A stretch of DNA of 64,000 nt from CAG-877 sp045125935 (GCA_045125935.1 JBGVNW010000041.1:62001-126000), one strand, 5' to 3'. Positions 24,794 through 34,287 are shown, numbered from the stretch's first letter. Translations and numbers: made by a program. Notes: generated from the letters alone by a model not told the origin.

Positions 24794-25545
24794 TGCGACT
24801 AATGCCAAACATAAGTCTGACAGAAAAGCAAGTTACATCACTTCTTGAAAATAATAGATTTGACTTTGGTGGTGAAGCTATAATCTGTCGCAATGAAAAT
24901 CCCAATACTTTATATAAAATCTTTGTTTCACAGGATGCGAAAGAACCAATAGCGATGACAAAAAATAAAGAGATAAAAATAGCATTGCTTCATCAATTAG
25001 AACTTCCAAATAGTACCATACCACTTAGTACCATAAGTATGGATGGTGTACTAGTGGGATATGAAATGACAAATGCACGTGGTTATAAACCATTATTTAT
25101 ACCAGATTTGACAAGGGATTCAACAATTGAAGCACTGAAAAAAGCCAAAACAACACTAGAATATTTTGCTTACAAGGATGTGACATATGGTGATGTCAAA
25201 AATGATAATTTATTAATAAATCCCCAAACTGGTGAAATTATTTTCTGCGACATGGACAATGTACGTATTGGTTCAAGAGAAATAGATGTTGCAGGATATG
25301 AATTACAGTATTTTAAGCAGTGTTATGGAACAATAGATGAAAAATCAGATGCTTATATGCATAATTTATTAACACTAGAAATGTTAAATTATCGCTACGT
25401 CGAGTACGTGCAAGATATCATTGAAATGATGAAAACTGGAGTAAAACCACAAGGTTATGAAGAAAAAGCTGAATATACACTAAAAAGTATGCTTAATCCC
25501 AGAGATTTTGATGGTAAATATATAATTCAATATGTCAAAAGATAG
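24793..25545 (+). CDS. Kinase-like paralogue 1 of the tandem array
   Basis: 250 residues, soluble. Kinase-fold motifs: a glycine-rich start FGGEAIICR (25-33), Lys42 in TLYKIF (the likely ATP-binding lysine), a hinge-like strand VLVGYEMT, the catalytic loop TYGDVKNDNLL with Asp134 and Asn139, and CDMDN with Asp153/Asp155 in the DFG position. A DAYMHNLLTL helix and the family tail FDGKYIIQYVKR follow. This layout is that of a compact protein kinase or aminoglycoside-kinase relative; the substrate is unknown. Translationally coupled to the HTH/Fic gene. Confidence 0.75.
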   Translation: MRLMPNISLTEKQVTSLLENNRFDFGGEAIICRNENPNTLYKIFVSQDAKEPIAMTKNKEIKIALLHQLELPNSTIPLSTISMDGVLVGYEMTNARGYKPLFIPDLTRDSTIEALKKAKTTLEYFAYKDVTYGDVKNDNLLINPQTGEIIFCDMDNVRIGSREIDVAGYELQYFKQCYGTIDEKSDAYMHNLLTLEMLNYRYVEYVQDIIEMMKTGVKPQGYEEKAEYTLKSMLNPRDFDGKYIIQYVKR

Positions 25546-25555
25546 GAGTAAAATT

Positions 25556-26338
25556 ATGAAAAGATTACCAAATATAGAAATAGACCCAAGATGTTTAAAT
25601 AGATTATTTATGAGTCAATTAACAAGTGGTGGAGAAGCTATCGTTTGTCGAAGCTTTCAACCTAATACCTTATTTAAAATCTGTGCTGAGGCAAGTGTTC
25701 AAAGGTATTGTGATTCCTTCGGAGTACCATTTCGCCTAGATTTAATTGAAATGTCTGATAACAAGTTCGAAAAAATTAAAAGATTATATGAAATGCAATT
25801 AGAACATAGCGTAAAGCCAGTAAGTACACTAAGCATGAATGGTCGATTAATAGGGTATGAAATGACTTATGATAAAGATGACAAGTCATTACATAATAGC
25901 CAATTATCTCATGAAGATTTAATTAACATCCTAGAACAAAGCAGAAACATCTTAGAATATTATGCTCAAAATGATATAACATATGGTGATGTTAATGCTT
26001 TTAACGTTTTAGTAAATAGCGGTACTAAACAAGTAAAATTTTGTGATGTTGATAACATGCGTATTGGAACACTTCCTATCGATGTAAAAGAAAAGAATTC
26101 CACAATATACGATTTACTTGGTGGTAAGGAGGCCTATCTTGATGCTTACATGCATAATATAATGACTCTTTATGAATTTGAAAGTGATAAATTTGGCTTT
26201 TTATTTAAACCAGTAAGTGAAATTGTAAAAGAAGATTATTCACAGTATTTAACAGAAGAATCAAGAGAAATATTAACTAGTATGGAAGAACCAAAAACAT
26301 TTAATGGTGAATATATAATTCAATATGTAAAAAAATAA
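25556..26338 (+). CDS. Kinase-like paralogue 2
   Basis: 260 residues from the ATG at 25556 (AGGAG eight bases before it; an earlier in-frame ATG lies inside the previous gene). Motifs in order: SGGEAIVCR, TLFKIC (ATP lysine), ISTL-type hinge strand LIGYEMT, YGDVNAFNVLV (catalytic Asp and Asn kept), CDVDN, DAYMHNIMTL, and the tail FNGEYIIQYVKK. It has an insertion after the lysine strand (about 18 residues) compared with copy 1. Confidence 0.75.
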   Translation: MKRLPNIEIDPRCLNRLFMSQLTSGGEAIVCRSFQPNTLFKICAEASVQRYCDSFGVPFRLDLIEMSDNKFEKIKRLYEMQLEHSVKPVSTLSMNGRLIGYEMTYDKDDKSLHNSQLSHEDLINILEQSRNILEYYAQNDITYGDVNAFNVLVNSGTKQVKFCDVDNMRIGTLPIDVKEKNSTIYDLLGGKEAYLDAYMHNIMTLYEFESDKFGFLFKPVSEIVKEDYSQYLTEESREILTSMEEPKTFNGEYIIQYVKK

Positions 26339-26347
26339 GGTGATAAA

Positions 26348-27070
26348 ATGCAAAGGATTCCCAACATAAAACTGACACAAGATGATTTTGAAAAATTATT
26401 AGAGCATAAGATAATAGGTTCTGGTAGTGAGGCAACAATTTGTCGAACTGAAAAACAAAATACCGTATACAAAATTTTTTGTATTGGTAAGAAAGTATTT
26501 CCAATGCCAGATAATAAAGTAAGAAAAATAGATAAATTATATCAAATGTCGTTAGAGCATATAACTAGCCCAATAAGTACAATAAGCTTAGATGGGACAT
26601 TAATTGGCTATGAAATGATTTATGATTCAGAAGATAAAACCTTTAATCCTTTCGCACTAAGTAATTCAGAAGTAATTCATTTTTTAAAAGGCACTAAGGA
26701 TATTTTAGAACAGCTAGCAAGTAAAGACATAACATATGGTGATGTGGCTGGTCGTAATATTTTGATTAATCATCGTACAGGAACAATAAAATTTTGTGAT
26801 ATTGATAACATGCGCGTTGGAGAATATCCAATAGATCTTATCGGTAACACATTACAAAAATACACCAAAGTTCGAGGTGTTGATGCTGCAACAGATGCCT
26901 ATATGCACAGTATAATGACATTAAATTCTTTCGACTTGGATGAAGATGAATGTAGTCAAGAAGAATTTGCTTGGTATTTTACGAGAGAAGGTAGAAAAAT
27001 TCTTCATCAAATAAGAGAAAAAACAGCATACAATGGTGAATACATAGTTCAATATGTTAAAAAGAAATAG
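26348..27070 (+). CDS. Kinase-like paralogue 3
   Basis: 240 residues, the shortest of the array. GSGSEATICR replaces the usual GGEA with GSEA. TVYKIF, LIGYEMI, YGDVAGRNILI, CDIDNMRVG, DAYMHSIMTL and YNGEYIVQYVKK follow. The catalytic loop has Arg before Asn (GRN), as in copies 4, 5, 8 and 10. RBS AAGGTGA; nine bases after copy 2. Confidence 0.75.
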   Translation: MQRIPNIKLTQDDFEKLLEHKIIGSGSEATICRTEKQNTVYKIFCIGKKVFPMPDNKVRKIDKLYQMSLEHITSPISTISLDGTLIGYEMIYDSEDKTFNPFALSNSEVIHFLKGTKDILEQLASKDITYGDVAGRNILINHRTGTIKFCDIDNMRVGEYPIDLIGNTLQKYTKVRGVDAATDAYMHSIMTLNSFDLDEDECSQEEFAWYFTREGRKILHQIREKTAYNGEYIVQYVKKK

Positions 27071-27078
27071 GTGATAAT

Positions 27079-27810
27079 ATGACACGACTTAAAAATATTG
27101 AGTTTTCTGAAAATGAAGTTCATAGATTAATAAAAAAATCTTTCTTCAGCAGTGGTGGAGAAGCAGTAATTTGTCGTACTAATAATCCTAATACACTATA
27201 TAAAATTTTTATCAAAGGAACTATGTATAACACTATAGCGATGAGCGAAAATAAATTAAGAAAACTAGAAAGAATTCATGAAATGGAACTAAAGGGTTGT
27301 GTAAGACCTATACAAACAATATCAAGTCAAGGAAAACTAATTGGTTATGAAATGACATACGATCCAAATGATATAAGATTCTTTCCTGGTTATTTCAAAC
27401 GTAGTGAAGTAGTAAGAAAACTGAAAGAAACAAGAAATATCTTACAATACTTTGCGGACCACGATATAACATATGGCGATATTGCCTTGCGAAATATTTT
27501 ATTTAACAAGCATACCGGTGAAGTGAAATTCTGTGATATGGACAATGTAAAAATAGGCGAATATCCAATGGATATAATTCCCACTAGATTAAGAGATTAT
27601 CATGAAATTTGTGGTATTGATGATAAAACAGATGCTTACATGCATAATCTCCTTACACTAGATGCTTTCGGTTTAAGACTATATTACTCTGATAGAGATG
27701 ACATAAGTGAAGAATTTAAAGGAAAAGCCATACCAATAGTTGAATCAATGAAAGAGCCAGAAAACTTTCAAGGTGAATATATAATCCAATATATAAAGAA
27801 AAAAGAGTGA
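27079..27810 (+). CDS. Kinase-like paralogue 4
   Basis: 243 residues. SGGEAVICR, TLYKIF, LIGYEMTYDP, YGDIALRNILF, CDMDNVKIG, DAYMHNLLTL and the tail FQGEYIIQYIKK. Ends in TGA, four bases before copy 5, evidence that TGA is a stop in this organism. Confidence 0.75.
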   Translation: MTRLKNIEFSENEVHRLIKKSFFSSGGEAVICRTNNPNTLYKIFIKGTMYNTIAMSENKLRKLERIHEMELKGCVRPIQTISSQGKLIGYEMTYDPNDIRFFPGYFKRSEVVRKLKETRNILQYFADHDITYGDIALRNILFNKHTGEVKFCDMDNVKIGEYPMDIIPTRLRDYHEICGIDDKTDAYMHNLLTLDAFGLRLYYSDRDDISEEFKGKAIPIVESMKEPENFQGEYIIQYIKKKE

Positions 27811-27814
27811 TAAA

Positions 27815-28579
27815 ATGAAAAATTTACCAAACATTAATTTTACATTAAAAGAAATAGAAGAAATAGTTAAAAGAGATCACATTGTAGGTGGAGAAGCAGG
27901 TATCTATGAAACGGGAAACCAATTAACTTTATATAAAATATTTTGTAAGGCTGAAGAAATACGAAATTCAAATTCATATTCTTTTAACTCAAGTCCCATA
28001 ACAACGATGAGCTATAACAAACTACGAAAACTAGAAAAATTATATCAAATGCAACTAGAACATAGTGTAAGACCGATAAGCACTATTAGTGTAGCTGGCG
28101 AATTGGTAGGCTATGAAATGACAAGAGATCCTAAAGATCAAGTCATAACTTCCGTAAATCTATCAAGGTCTGAATTGATTCACTATCTAGAACAAACCAA
28201 AAATATTTTAGAATATTTTTCTCATCACGATATTATTTATGGCGATGTTGCAAAAAGAAACATTTTAATCAATCACAAAACAAGAACAGCAAAGTTTTGT
28301 GATATGGATAATATAAAGCTTGGAAGTTATGGAATAGATGTAAAATCATGGGAATTAATTTCTTATACAATAGAAAGAGACGGTCTTGATCAAAAAACAG
28401 ATGCCTACATGCACAGTTTAATGACTTTAACCGGTTTAGATATTGACATGGATTTATGTGTACTACAAAATGAATACTTCCATAAACATTTTACTCCACC
28501 AGCATTTGATGTTATCGAAGGAATCGGAAATCCCAAAAACTACAATGGCGAATACTTAGTACAATACGTAAAAAAATAA
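27815..28579 (+). CDS. Kinase-like paralogue 5
   Basis: 254 residues. VGGEAGIYE, TLYKIF, a Ser/Asn-rich insertion after the lysine strand (about residues 50-65), LVGYEMTRDP, IYGDVAKRNILI (Tyr-Gly-Asp kept), CDMDNIKLG, DAYMHSLMTL and YNGEYLVQYVKK. RBS AGAGTGAT overlaps the end of copy 4. Confidence 0.75.
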   Translation: MKNLPNINFTLKEIEEIVKRDHIVGGEAGIYETGNQLTLYKIFCKAEEIRNSNSYSFNSSPITTMSYNKLRKLEKLYQMQLEHSVRPISTISVAGELVGYEMTRDPKDQVITSVNLSRSELIHYLEQTKNILEYFSHHDIIYGDVAKRNILINHKTRTAKFCDMDNIKLGSYGIDVKSWELISYTIERDGLDQKTDAYMHSLMTLTGLDIDMDLCVLQNEYFHKHFTPPAFDVIEGIGNPKNYNGEYLVQYVKK

Positions 28580-28597
28580 AAAGAAAGAGGTGAAATT

Positions 28598-29344
28598 ATG
28601 TTATCAATTCCCAATATAATACTTACAAAAGAAGAATATCAACAGTTAATTAAGAACGAACAAATGCGTGGAGGTGAAGCTATAATCTCACCAAGCGGCA
28701 ATCCAAATACAAGATATAAACTATTTATGAATCAAGCACATTATGAAAGCCCGATGAATGAAAATAAAACAGTCAAAGTAATTGAACTATATAGAAGAAA
28801 TATTCCTTATTTGGTACAACCTCTAAGTACAATCAGTTACAATGGTAAAATGGTTGGTTATGAAATGACTTTTGATAGACATGATAAAAGCCTTGAATCA
28901 CTATCACAGCTATCAAGAAAACAATTAATAGAAATTTTAAAGAAGTCAAAAGAAATTCTTGAACATCTAGCCAGTCAAGACATAACATATGGCGATGTAA
29001 CCGCAGACAATATCTTAGTAAATATAAAAACAGGAAGAGTAAGTTTTTGTGATATAGATAATATGCGTGTTGGTGCAAATCCAATCGATATAAAAGGTTT
29101 TAGTTTATCTCGTTATTATGGAAGAGTTGGCCAAATAGATGAAAAAGCCGATGCCTACATGCACAATCTATTAACAATAAAAAAATTACATGCTCCAAGT
29201 AAATATGAATCAGAAATTATAAAAGACTTAGAAAAAGGAATCTTTCCTACAAAGTTTAAACAAACAGCCAGACCAATATTCGAAAGTATGGCAAATCCAG
29301 AAAACTTTACAGGTGAATATGTAATTCAACACGTAAAAAGATAA
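28598..29344 (+). CDS. Kinase-like paralogue 6
   Basis: 248 residues. RGGEAIISP lacks the Cys-Arg pair of most copies. TRYKLF, MVGYEMTFDR, YGDVTADNILV, CDIDNMRVG, DAYMHNLLTI and the tail FTGEYVIQHVKR. RBS AAAGAGGTGA. It ends the first transcription block; a promoter lies between it and copy 7. Confidence 0.75.
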   Translation: MLSIPNIILTKEEYQQLIKNEQMRGGEAIISPSGNPNTRYKLFMNQAHYESPMNENKTVKVIELYRRNIPYLVQPLSTISYNGKMVGYEMTFDRHDKSLESLSQLSRKQLIEILKKSKEILEHLASQDITYGDVTADNILVNIKTGRVSFCDIDNMRVGANPIDIKGFSLSRYYGRVGQIDEKADAYMHNLLTIKKLHAPSKYESEIIKDLEKGIFPTKFKQTARPIFESMANPENFTGEYVIQHVKR

Positions 29345-29347
29345 AGA

Positions 29348-29376
29348 TTGAAGAAATAGCAAAAATATGATATAAT
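29348..29376 (+). promoter_or_regulatory. Internal promoter before kinase-like paralogue 7
   Basis: TTGAAG (29348-29353) and TATAAT (29371-29376) with a 17-base spacer in the only longer gap of the array. It would drive copies 7-9, and probably rluB, separately from the operator-controlled promoter. Confidence 0.6.
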
Positions 29377-29402
29377 ATGCTCACTAATGGGGGATGGTTA
29401 GT

Positions 29403-30161
29403 ATGAAAAGAATGCCTAATATTACTTTTTCAAGGGAAAGTTTAGAGGAGATAACGTATACAGAAAGATTTAGTAAAGGTGGAGAAGCAATTATCTGCCT
29501 AAGTAATAAGCCAAATTCACTATACAAAATTTTTATTAATCCATATACTGGCGAAATAATTGACATGTCAGACAATAAATTTAAGAAAATAGCAACCATT
29601 TACCAAATGGGACTTGACTATAGTGTAAGACCATTAAGTACCATAAGTATGGACGGAAGACTAGTTGGTTATGAAATGAGTTGTAATCCATTACATGTTT
29701 CTATGAACGAAATATCATTAACTCCTCAACAATTAATTGAAATTTTAAAACGTACCAAAGATGCTTTAGAATATTTTGAATCAAAAGATATAACCTATGG
29801 CGATGTCAAAAATAACAATATTTTAATAAATAGACATACAGGACAAATAGAATTTTGTGATATGGACAATATCAGATTAGGAGAAAATCCAATAGACCTA
29901 ATGGGAAAAGATTTAAGACAATATGTTGCAAAAAATGGAGTTCTTGCTAACGCTGATGCTTATATGCATAATTTATTTGCACTAAAAGAACTAGGCTTTC
30001 CAACTAAATATACAACTAGCGAAGGTGTTATTATGACCCTTGAAAAAGGTGAATACCCAACTGAATTTGAAAAATTTGCTCATCCAATTTTTGAGGGTAT
30101 GGTAAACCCAGAATCATTTAATGGTGAGTATGCCATTCAATATATTAAAAAGGGACGATAA
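29403..30161 (+). CDS. Kinase-like paralogue 7
   Basis: About 252 residues from the ATG at 29403 (GGGGGATGG precedes it). KGGEAIICL, SLYKIF, LVGYEMS, YGDVKNNNILI, CDMDNIRLG, DAYMHNLFAL, FNGEYAIQYIKK. Closest in style to copy 9 (both have the VKxNNIL loop and a GYPT/IYPT-like segment before the tail). It is the first gene behind the internal promoter. Confidence 0.75.
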   Translation: MKRMPNITFSRESLEEITYTERFSKGGEAIICLSNKPNSLYKIFINPYTGEIIDMSDNKFKKIATIYQMGLDYSVRPLSTISMDGRLVGYEMSCNPLHVSMNEISLTPQQLIEILKRTKDALEYFESKDITYGDVKNNNILINRHTGQIEFCDMDNIRLGENPIDLMGKDLRQYVAKNGVLANADAYMHNLFALKELGFPTKYTTSEGVIMTLEKGEYPTEFEKFAHPIFEGMVNPESFNGEYAIQYIKKGR

Positions 30162-30162
30162 C

Positions 30163-30882
30163 ATGAGAAGAATTACAGATATCAAATTAACAGAAAAAGA
30201 ATTTGCAAATATTAAGCAAAGATTTTGCTTTGACTATGGCAGTGAAGCAGATATTTATACAACCGACAAACCAAACACTTTATATAAAATATTCACTGGT
30301 CGTCACGGTATGTCAGAAAATAAATTACGAAAGATTGAAAGACTGTATCAAATGTCACTAGAGCATAGTGTAAAGCCACTTAGCACCATAAGTTGTAACG
30401 GAAAATTAGTTGGTTATGAAATGACCTATGATAGAAAAGACCAAGAGTTTAGATATGTAATAAATAAATTAGATCGTGCTCAAAAGATTTATTGGTTAGA
30501 GCAAACAAGAGATATTTTAGAATATTTTGCATCACAAGATATAACATTTGGCGATGTTGCCAGTAGAAATATTCTGATCAATCCCCAGAGTGGTGAGGCT
30601 AAATTTTGTGATATAGATAATATTCGTTTAGGTGAATACCCGGTTGATATAACATCAGAATCTTTAAGTCAATACTGTAGGGTTCGTGGCGTAGATGAAG
30701 AAATAGATGCCTTTGGGCATAATCTAATGACTGTGCATGCCTTATATATATCCCCTTGGGGCGACTTACCAGCATTGAGTCAAATTAAAATGAGAGGTAT
30801 GAAAGTTTATCGTAGTTTACAAAAACCAGAAAAATTTAATGGCGAGTATATAATTCAATATGTAAAAAAGATAGGAAGATAA
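30163..30882 (+). CDS. Kinase-like paralogue 8
   Basis: 239 residues from the ATG at 30163 (GGGACGATAAC before it). The most divergent copy: YGSEADIYT in place of GGEA, a shorter lysine-to-hinge region, TFGDVASRNILI (Phe for Tyr), CDIDNIRLG, and DAFGHNLMTV instead of DAYMHN. The tail FNGEYIIQYVKK is intact. Catalytic Asp, Asn and the metal Asp are all kept. Confidence 0.75.
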   Translation: MRRITDIKLTEKEFANIKQRFCFDYGSEADIYTTDKPNTLYKIFTGRHGMSENKLRKIERLYQMSLEHSVKPLSTISCNGKLVGYEMTYDRKDQEFRYVINKLDRAQKIYWLEQTRDILEYFASQDITFGDVASRNILINPQSGEAKFCDIDNIRLGEYPVDITSESLSQYCRVRGVDEEIDAFGHNLMTVHALYISPWGDLPALSQIKMRGMKVYRSLQKPEKFNGEYIIQYVKKIGR

Positions 30883-30883
30883 T

Positions 30884-31636
30884 ATGTCAACAAAAAGAAT
30901 ACCAAATGTTGAGTTAACAATAGATGAATTTTTTGCTCTAGAAGACGAAGATAAATTTGCTCAGGGCGGAGAAGCTATTATTTTAAAAACAGAAAGGCCT
31001 AATACTCTTTATAAGTTCTTTAGAGATCAAAATGGCAACTTTATTGATATGCCTGATAATAAATTTAGAAAAATCATAGCATTATATAACTTAAACTTAA
31101 ATTATTCTGTAAAACCATTAAGTACAGTAAGTGTTAATGGTCATTTAGTAGGTTATGAAATGACATATAATCCCCAAAGTATTCAGTTTAAGAAAGCTGG
31201 ATTAGATCGCGCTAATAAAATAGAAGTTTTAAAAAGAACTAAAGAGATTTTAGAATACTTCGCAACTCAAGATATAACATATGGCGATGTCAAAAGTAAT
31301 AATATTTTAATTGATAGAGTAACAGGAGAAATAGAATTTTGTGATATGGATAATATTCGTATTGGAACATATCCTATGGATCTGGTAGTAGAATATGTAC
31401 AACCCTTTGAAAAATGTGGTAAAATTGAACTGTGTGATGCCTATATTCATAATTTGATGACATTACAACAATTAGGATTTCCTAATAATTATCCAACATT
31501 TAAAGAGGTTGCAAGAACACTTGCAAGAGAAATATATCCAACAGGATTTTCCAAAGAAGCAAAGGAAGTTTTTGAAAGTATGATAATTCCAAGAAAATTC
31601 AATGGAGAATATGTAATTCAATACGTAAAAAAATAG
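30884..31636 (+). CDS. Kinase-like paralogue 9
   Basis: 250 residues. QGGEAIILK, TLYKFF, LVGYEMTYNP, YGDVKSNNILI, CDMDNIRIG, DAYIHNLMTL, FNGEYVIQYVKK. Starts one base after the end of copy 8. Last gene of the array; rluB follows after 13 bases and is probably on the same transcript. Confidence 0.75.
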   Translation: MSTKRIPNVELTIDEFFALEDEDKFAQGGEAIILKTERPNTLYKFFRDQNGNFIDMPDNKFRKIIALYNLNLNYSVKPLSTVSVNGHLVGYEMTYNPQSIQFKKAGLDRANKIEVLKRTKEILEYFATQDITYGDVKSNNILIDRVTGEIEFCDMDNIRIGTYPMDLVVEYVQPFEKCGKIELCDAYIHNLMTLQQLGFPNNYPTFKEVARTLAREIYPTGFSKEAKEVFESMIIPRKFNGEYVIQYVKK

Positions 31637-31649
31637 AAGAGGTGATGAT

Positions 31650-32369
31650 ATGGAACGTTTACAAAAAGTAATCACACAAGCAGGAATTGCATCAAGAAGA
31701 AAAGCAGAAGAATTAATTACACAAGGAAAAGTAAAAGTAAATGGTCAAACAGTTACAGAATTAGGTACTAAAGTATCAGACAAAGACCATATTGAAGTTG
31801 AAAATAAACTAATAGAAAAAGAATTAAAAGAATATTATTTACTAAATAAACCTCGTGGTGTAGTAACAACAACATCAGATGATAAAAATAGAAAAACAGT
31901 TATTGATTTAATCCCAACCAGCGCTAGAATATATCCGGTAGGAAGATTAGATTATGATACAACAGGTGCCTTATTACTAACAAATGATGGTGATTTTGCC
32001 AATATTTTAATGCATCCAAAACATAAAATAGAAAAAGTTTATATGGCAAAAGTAAAAGGAATCATAAAAGGTGAACAAATAAATAAACTAAAAGATGGTG
32101 TTGAAATAGAACCAGGAGTAGTGGTAAGGGGAACAAGAGTAAAACTAAAGAAAACTGATCCTAAATCAAATACAAGTAGGGTTCAAATTACTATTACTGA
32201 AGGAAAAAATCATCAAGTAAAGAAAATGTTTGAAGCAGTTGACTTTGAAGTAATAAAACTAAAAAGAGAAAAAATTGCCTTCTTCGATTTAAAAGATCTT
32301 CAATCAGGAGAATATCGTAAACTAACACCAAAAGAAGTAAGTAAAGTATTTAGTTTAGAAACAAAATAA
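31650..32369 (+). CDS. rluB: 23S rRNA pseudouridine synthase of the RluB type
   Basis: 239 residues. An N-terminal S4 RNA-binding domain (MERLQKVITQAGIASRRKAE, 1-60) and the RsuA/RluB catalytic domain with the YPVGRLDYDTTGALLLTNDG motif (catalytic Asp at about 105) are present. It converts a uridine in 23S rRNA helix 93 to pseudouridine. A conserved housekeeping gene, and so a likely right border of the kinase array. RBS AGAGGTGATGAT. Confidence 0.9.
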   Translation: MERLQKVITQAGIASRRKAEELITQGKVKVNGQTVTELGTKVSDKDHIEVENKLIEKELKEYYLLNKPRGVVTTTSDDKNRKTVIDLIPTSARIYPVGRLDYDTTGALLLTNDGDFANILMHPKHKIEKVYMAKVKGIIKGEQINKLKDGVEIEPGVVVRGTRVKLKKTDPKSNTSRVQITITEGKNHQVKKMFEAVDFEVIKLKREKIAFFDLKDLQSGEYRKLTPKEVSKVFSLETK

Positions 32370-32392
32370 AATAAATTCAGGGGGAATTTATT

Positions 32393-33442
32393 ATGTCAAA
32401 ATTAAGTGTAATAGTTCCTGTATATAATACTGAAAAGTATTTAGGAAAATGTATTGAAAGTATTTTAGGTCAAACCCAAAAAGATACTGAAATAATTTTA
32501 ATAGATGATTCATCAACTGATAAAAGTTTGGATATAATGAATTCCTATCAAGAAAAAAATCCACGAAGCATAAAAATTCTTCAAACAAAACAAAATAGTG
32601 GACCAGCCACTGCTAGAAATTTAGGTTTAAATATCGCAACAGGAGAATATATAGGCTTTGTTGATAGTGATGACTTTATTACACCAACAATGTATGAGGA
32701 AATGATAACTGTCTGTGAAGAAACTTCCTCCGATATGGCAAGAACAAATCAAAGAGTATTAATTCTAGGTATTGATAAAGGCTTTTTCAAAAAGAATAAA
32801 GACACTACTTTTAAAGTAATTAATGCAAAAACTGATGATAGGTTCATTATAGCTGAGCCACCATGTGCTACTAATAAATTATTTAAAAGAGAATTAATTG
32901 GCGATGAAAAATTTCCTGAAGGAATAAAATGGGAAGATTATCCATTTACAGTTCCACTAACAATAAAAGCAAATCAAATAGCGTCTATCCCAGAAAGACA
33001 TTATACTTACAATATGCATCGAAGTAATACAACATTTACTGACGCAAGAGTCTTAAATAGTCATCTTTTGGATATTTTTACTTGCTCGGACATAATTGGT
33101 GAAAAATGTATAACTGAAGATATGAATTCTAACTTAAGATACTTGCTAGAATATACACAAATTTATCATTGTGTATTTAGATTAAAAGAAATTGTGGGTT
33201 CAAGTATGCCACTAGATGAAAAAAGAGAATTATTAACTCTTACATCTGCACTTATAAAAACAAAGTATGGTCCTTGGCAAGAACATGAATTATATCATGA
33301 ACAAAAAGACAATAGATTACTTCATAGAATAAGAATGAATATAGTCGAAAGTCTCTTAGAACCAGACCTTGACTTACCTAAAGATGAAGAACAATTAAAA
33401 CAAAAAATTAAAGTAAAACTAGATAAGTATTCAAAAAAATAA
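32393..33442 (+). CDS. Family 2 glycosyltransferase
   Basis: 349 residues. GT-A fold: SVIVPVYNTEKYLGKCIESIL, a DDSSTDKS motif and the metal-binding VDSDD (about residue 88). No membrane segment. These enzymes add sugars to cell-wall or surface polymers; the acceptor cannot be read. RBS GGGGGAA, 23 bases after rluB. Terminator follows. Confidence 0.88.
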   Translation: MSKLSVIVPVYNTEKYLGKCIESILGQTQKDTEIILIDDSSTDKSLDIMNSYQEKNPRSIKILQTKQNSGPATARNLGLNIATGEYIGFVDSDDFITPTMYEEMITVCEETSSDMARTNQRVLILGIDKGFFKKNKDTTFKVINAKTDDRFIIAEPPCATNKLFKRELIGDEKFPEGIKWEDYPFTVPLTIKANQIASIPERHYTYNMHRSNTTFTDARVLNSHLLDIFTCSDIIGEKCITEDMNSNLRYLLEYTQIYHCVFRLKEIVGSSMPLDEKRELLTLTSALIKTKYGPWQEHELYHEQKDNRLLHRIRMNIVESLLEPDLDLPKDEEQLKQKIKVKLDKYSKK

Positions 33443-33466
33443 AACTACACTATTGTAGTTTTTTTA
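33442..33466. terminator. Bidirectional terminator
   Basis: AAACTACA/TGTAGTTT stem between convergent genes, with T-runs. Confidence 0.8.
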
Positions 33467-33475
33467 AATAAAAAA

Positions 33476-34036
33476 TTAAATAATTCCATTTGACATAGCT
33501 TCAAATATTAAAATAAATATAACAACAAGGATAGCAATGGCTAAAATAAGCATTAGGATACTCGATGTGTTTTCATCATGCCTTCTTAAGTAATCAATAT
33601 ATTTTTCTTTATATATGTTCTTTATAATTTTAACTTTTATACTACATAGCCACAAATAAAGCATATTTGCACATGCTGAATATCCAATTCTTAATATAAA
33701 AAATGCCAAAAATCTTGTAAGTGCAGTATGCTTATAAAATATTAAAACCGCTAATTTACAAAATAGAAAATCAAATATCATACATAGGAAACAAAATAAT
33801 ACAAATTTATTATATGCAAAATAAAATGGTCCTAAAAAGAATGCAATAAAACTATTTTCATTACGATTAATTTTATCATATCTTTTACCTAAGTACATTT
33901 CAACATCAGAAATACTCTCAGGTTTATTTTTCCCTATAAATATTCCATTAGTCATATATCCACAGTGTAGACAATAGTTTCTTTGTAATGGCATTCCACA
34001 GTTAGGGCAAAGATTTTTATCTTTATTATTTTTCAT
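33476..34036 (-). CDS. DUF2628-like membrane protein with N-terminal zinc ribbon
   Basis: 186 residues. The zinc ribbon CPNCG(x9)CLHCGY occupies 9-27. A YLGKRYDKI segment and an FFLGPFYFAYNK motif typical of DUF2628 follow, then three or four membrane spans. Function unknown; family members are small inner-membrane proteins. RBS AAGGTGAT. Confidence 0.75.
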   Translation of the reverse strand: MKNNKDKNLCPNCGMPLQRNYCLHCGYMTNGIFIGKNKPESISDVEMYLGKRYDKINRNENSFIAFFLGPFYFAYNKFVLFCFLCMIFDFLFCKLAVLIFYKHTALTRFLAFFILRIGYSACANMLYLWLCSIKVKIIKNIYKEKYIDYLRRHDENTSSILMLILAIAILVVIFILIFEAMSNGII

Positions 34037-34095
34037 ATCATCACCTTAATAAAAGTATATCAAAGCAAAAAAAATAAACAATAAAAAAAGAAGAA

Positions 34096-34287
34096 TTATT
34101 TTTCTTCTACAATTGCTCCTGTTGGACAAGATTCGATTGCATCCTTAGCAGCTTGTTCTTCTTCTTTAGGAACTTCAGGTTTAATTACCTTTGATAATCC
34201 CTCATCATCAATCATAAAAATTTTATCACAAATTGCTGCACAAGCACCACATCCAATACATGCTTCTTTATTAACTTTAACTTTCAT
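34096..34287 (-). CDS. fer: 4Fe-4S ferredoxin
   Basis: 63 residues from the ATG at 34287, chosen for the GGAGGG before it. Cluster ligands are CIGCGACAAIC near the N-terminus and SCPTGAI near the C-terminus, the single-cluster Bacillus-type ferredoxin pattern with an additional Cys pair. It is a soluble electron carrier. Confidence 0.9.
   Translation of the reverse strand: MKVKVNKEACIGCGACAAICDKIFMIDDEGLSKVIKPEVPKEEEQAAKDAIESCPTGAIVEEK

Noticed and set aside
27808..27810. Mollicute code with TGA as tryptophan
   Set aside because: TGA ends kinase-like copy 4 just before the next gene, and tryptophan is encoded by TGG throughout.
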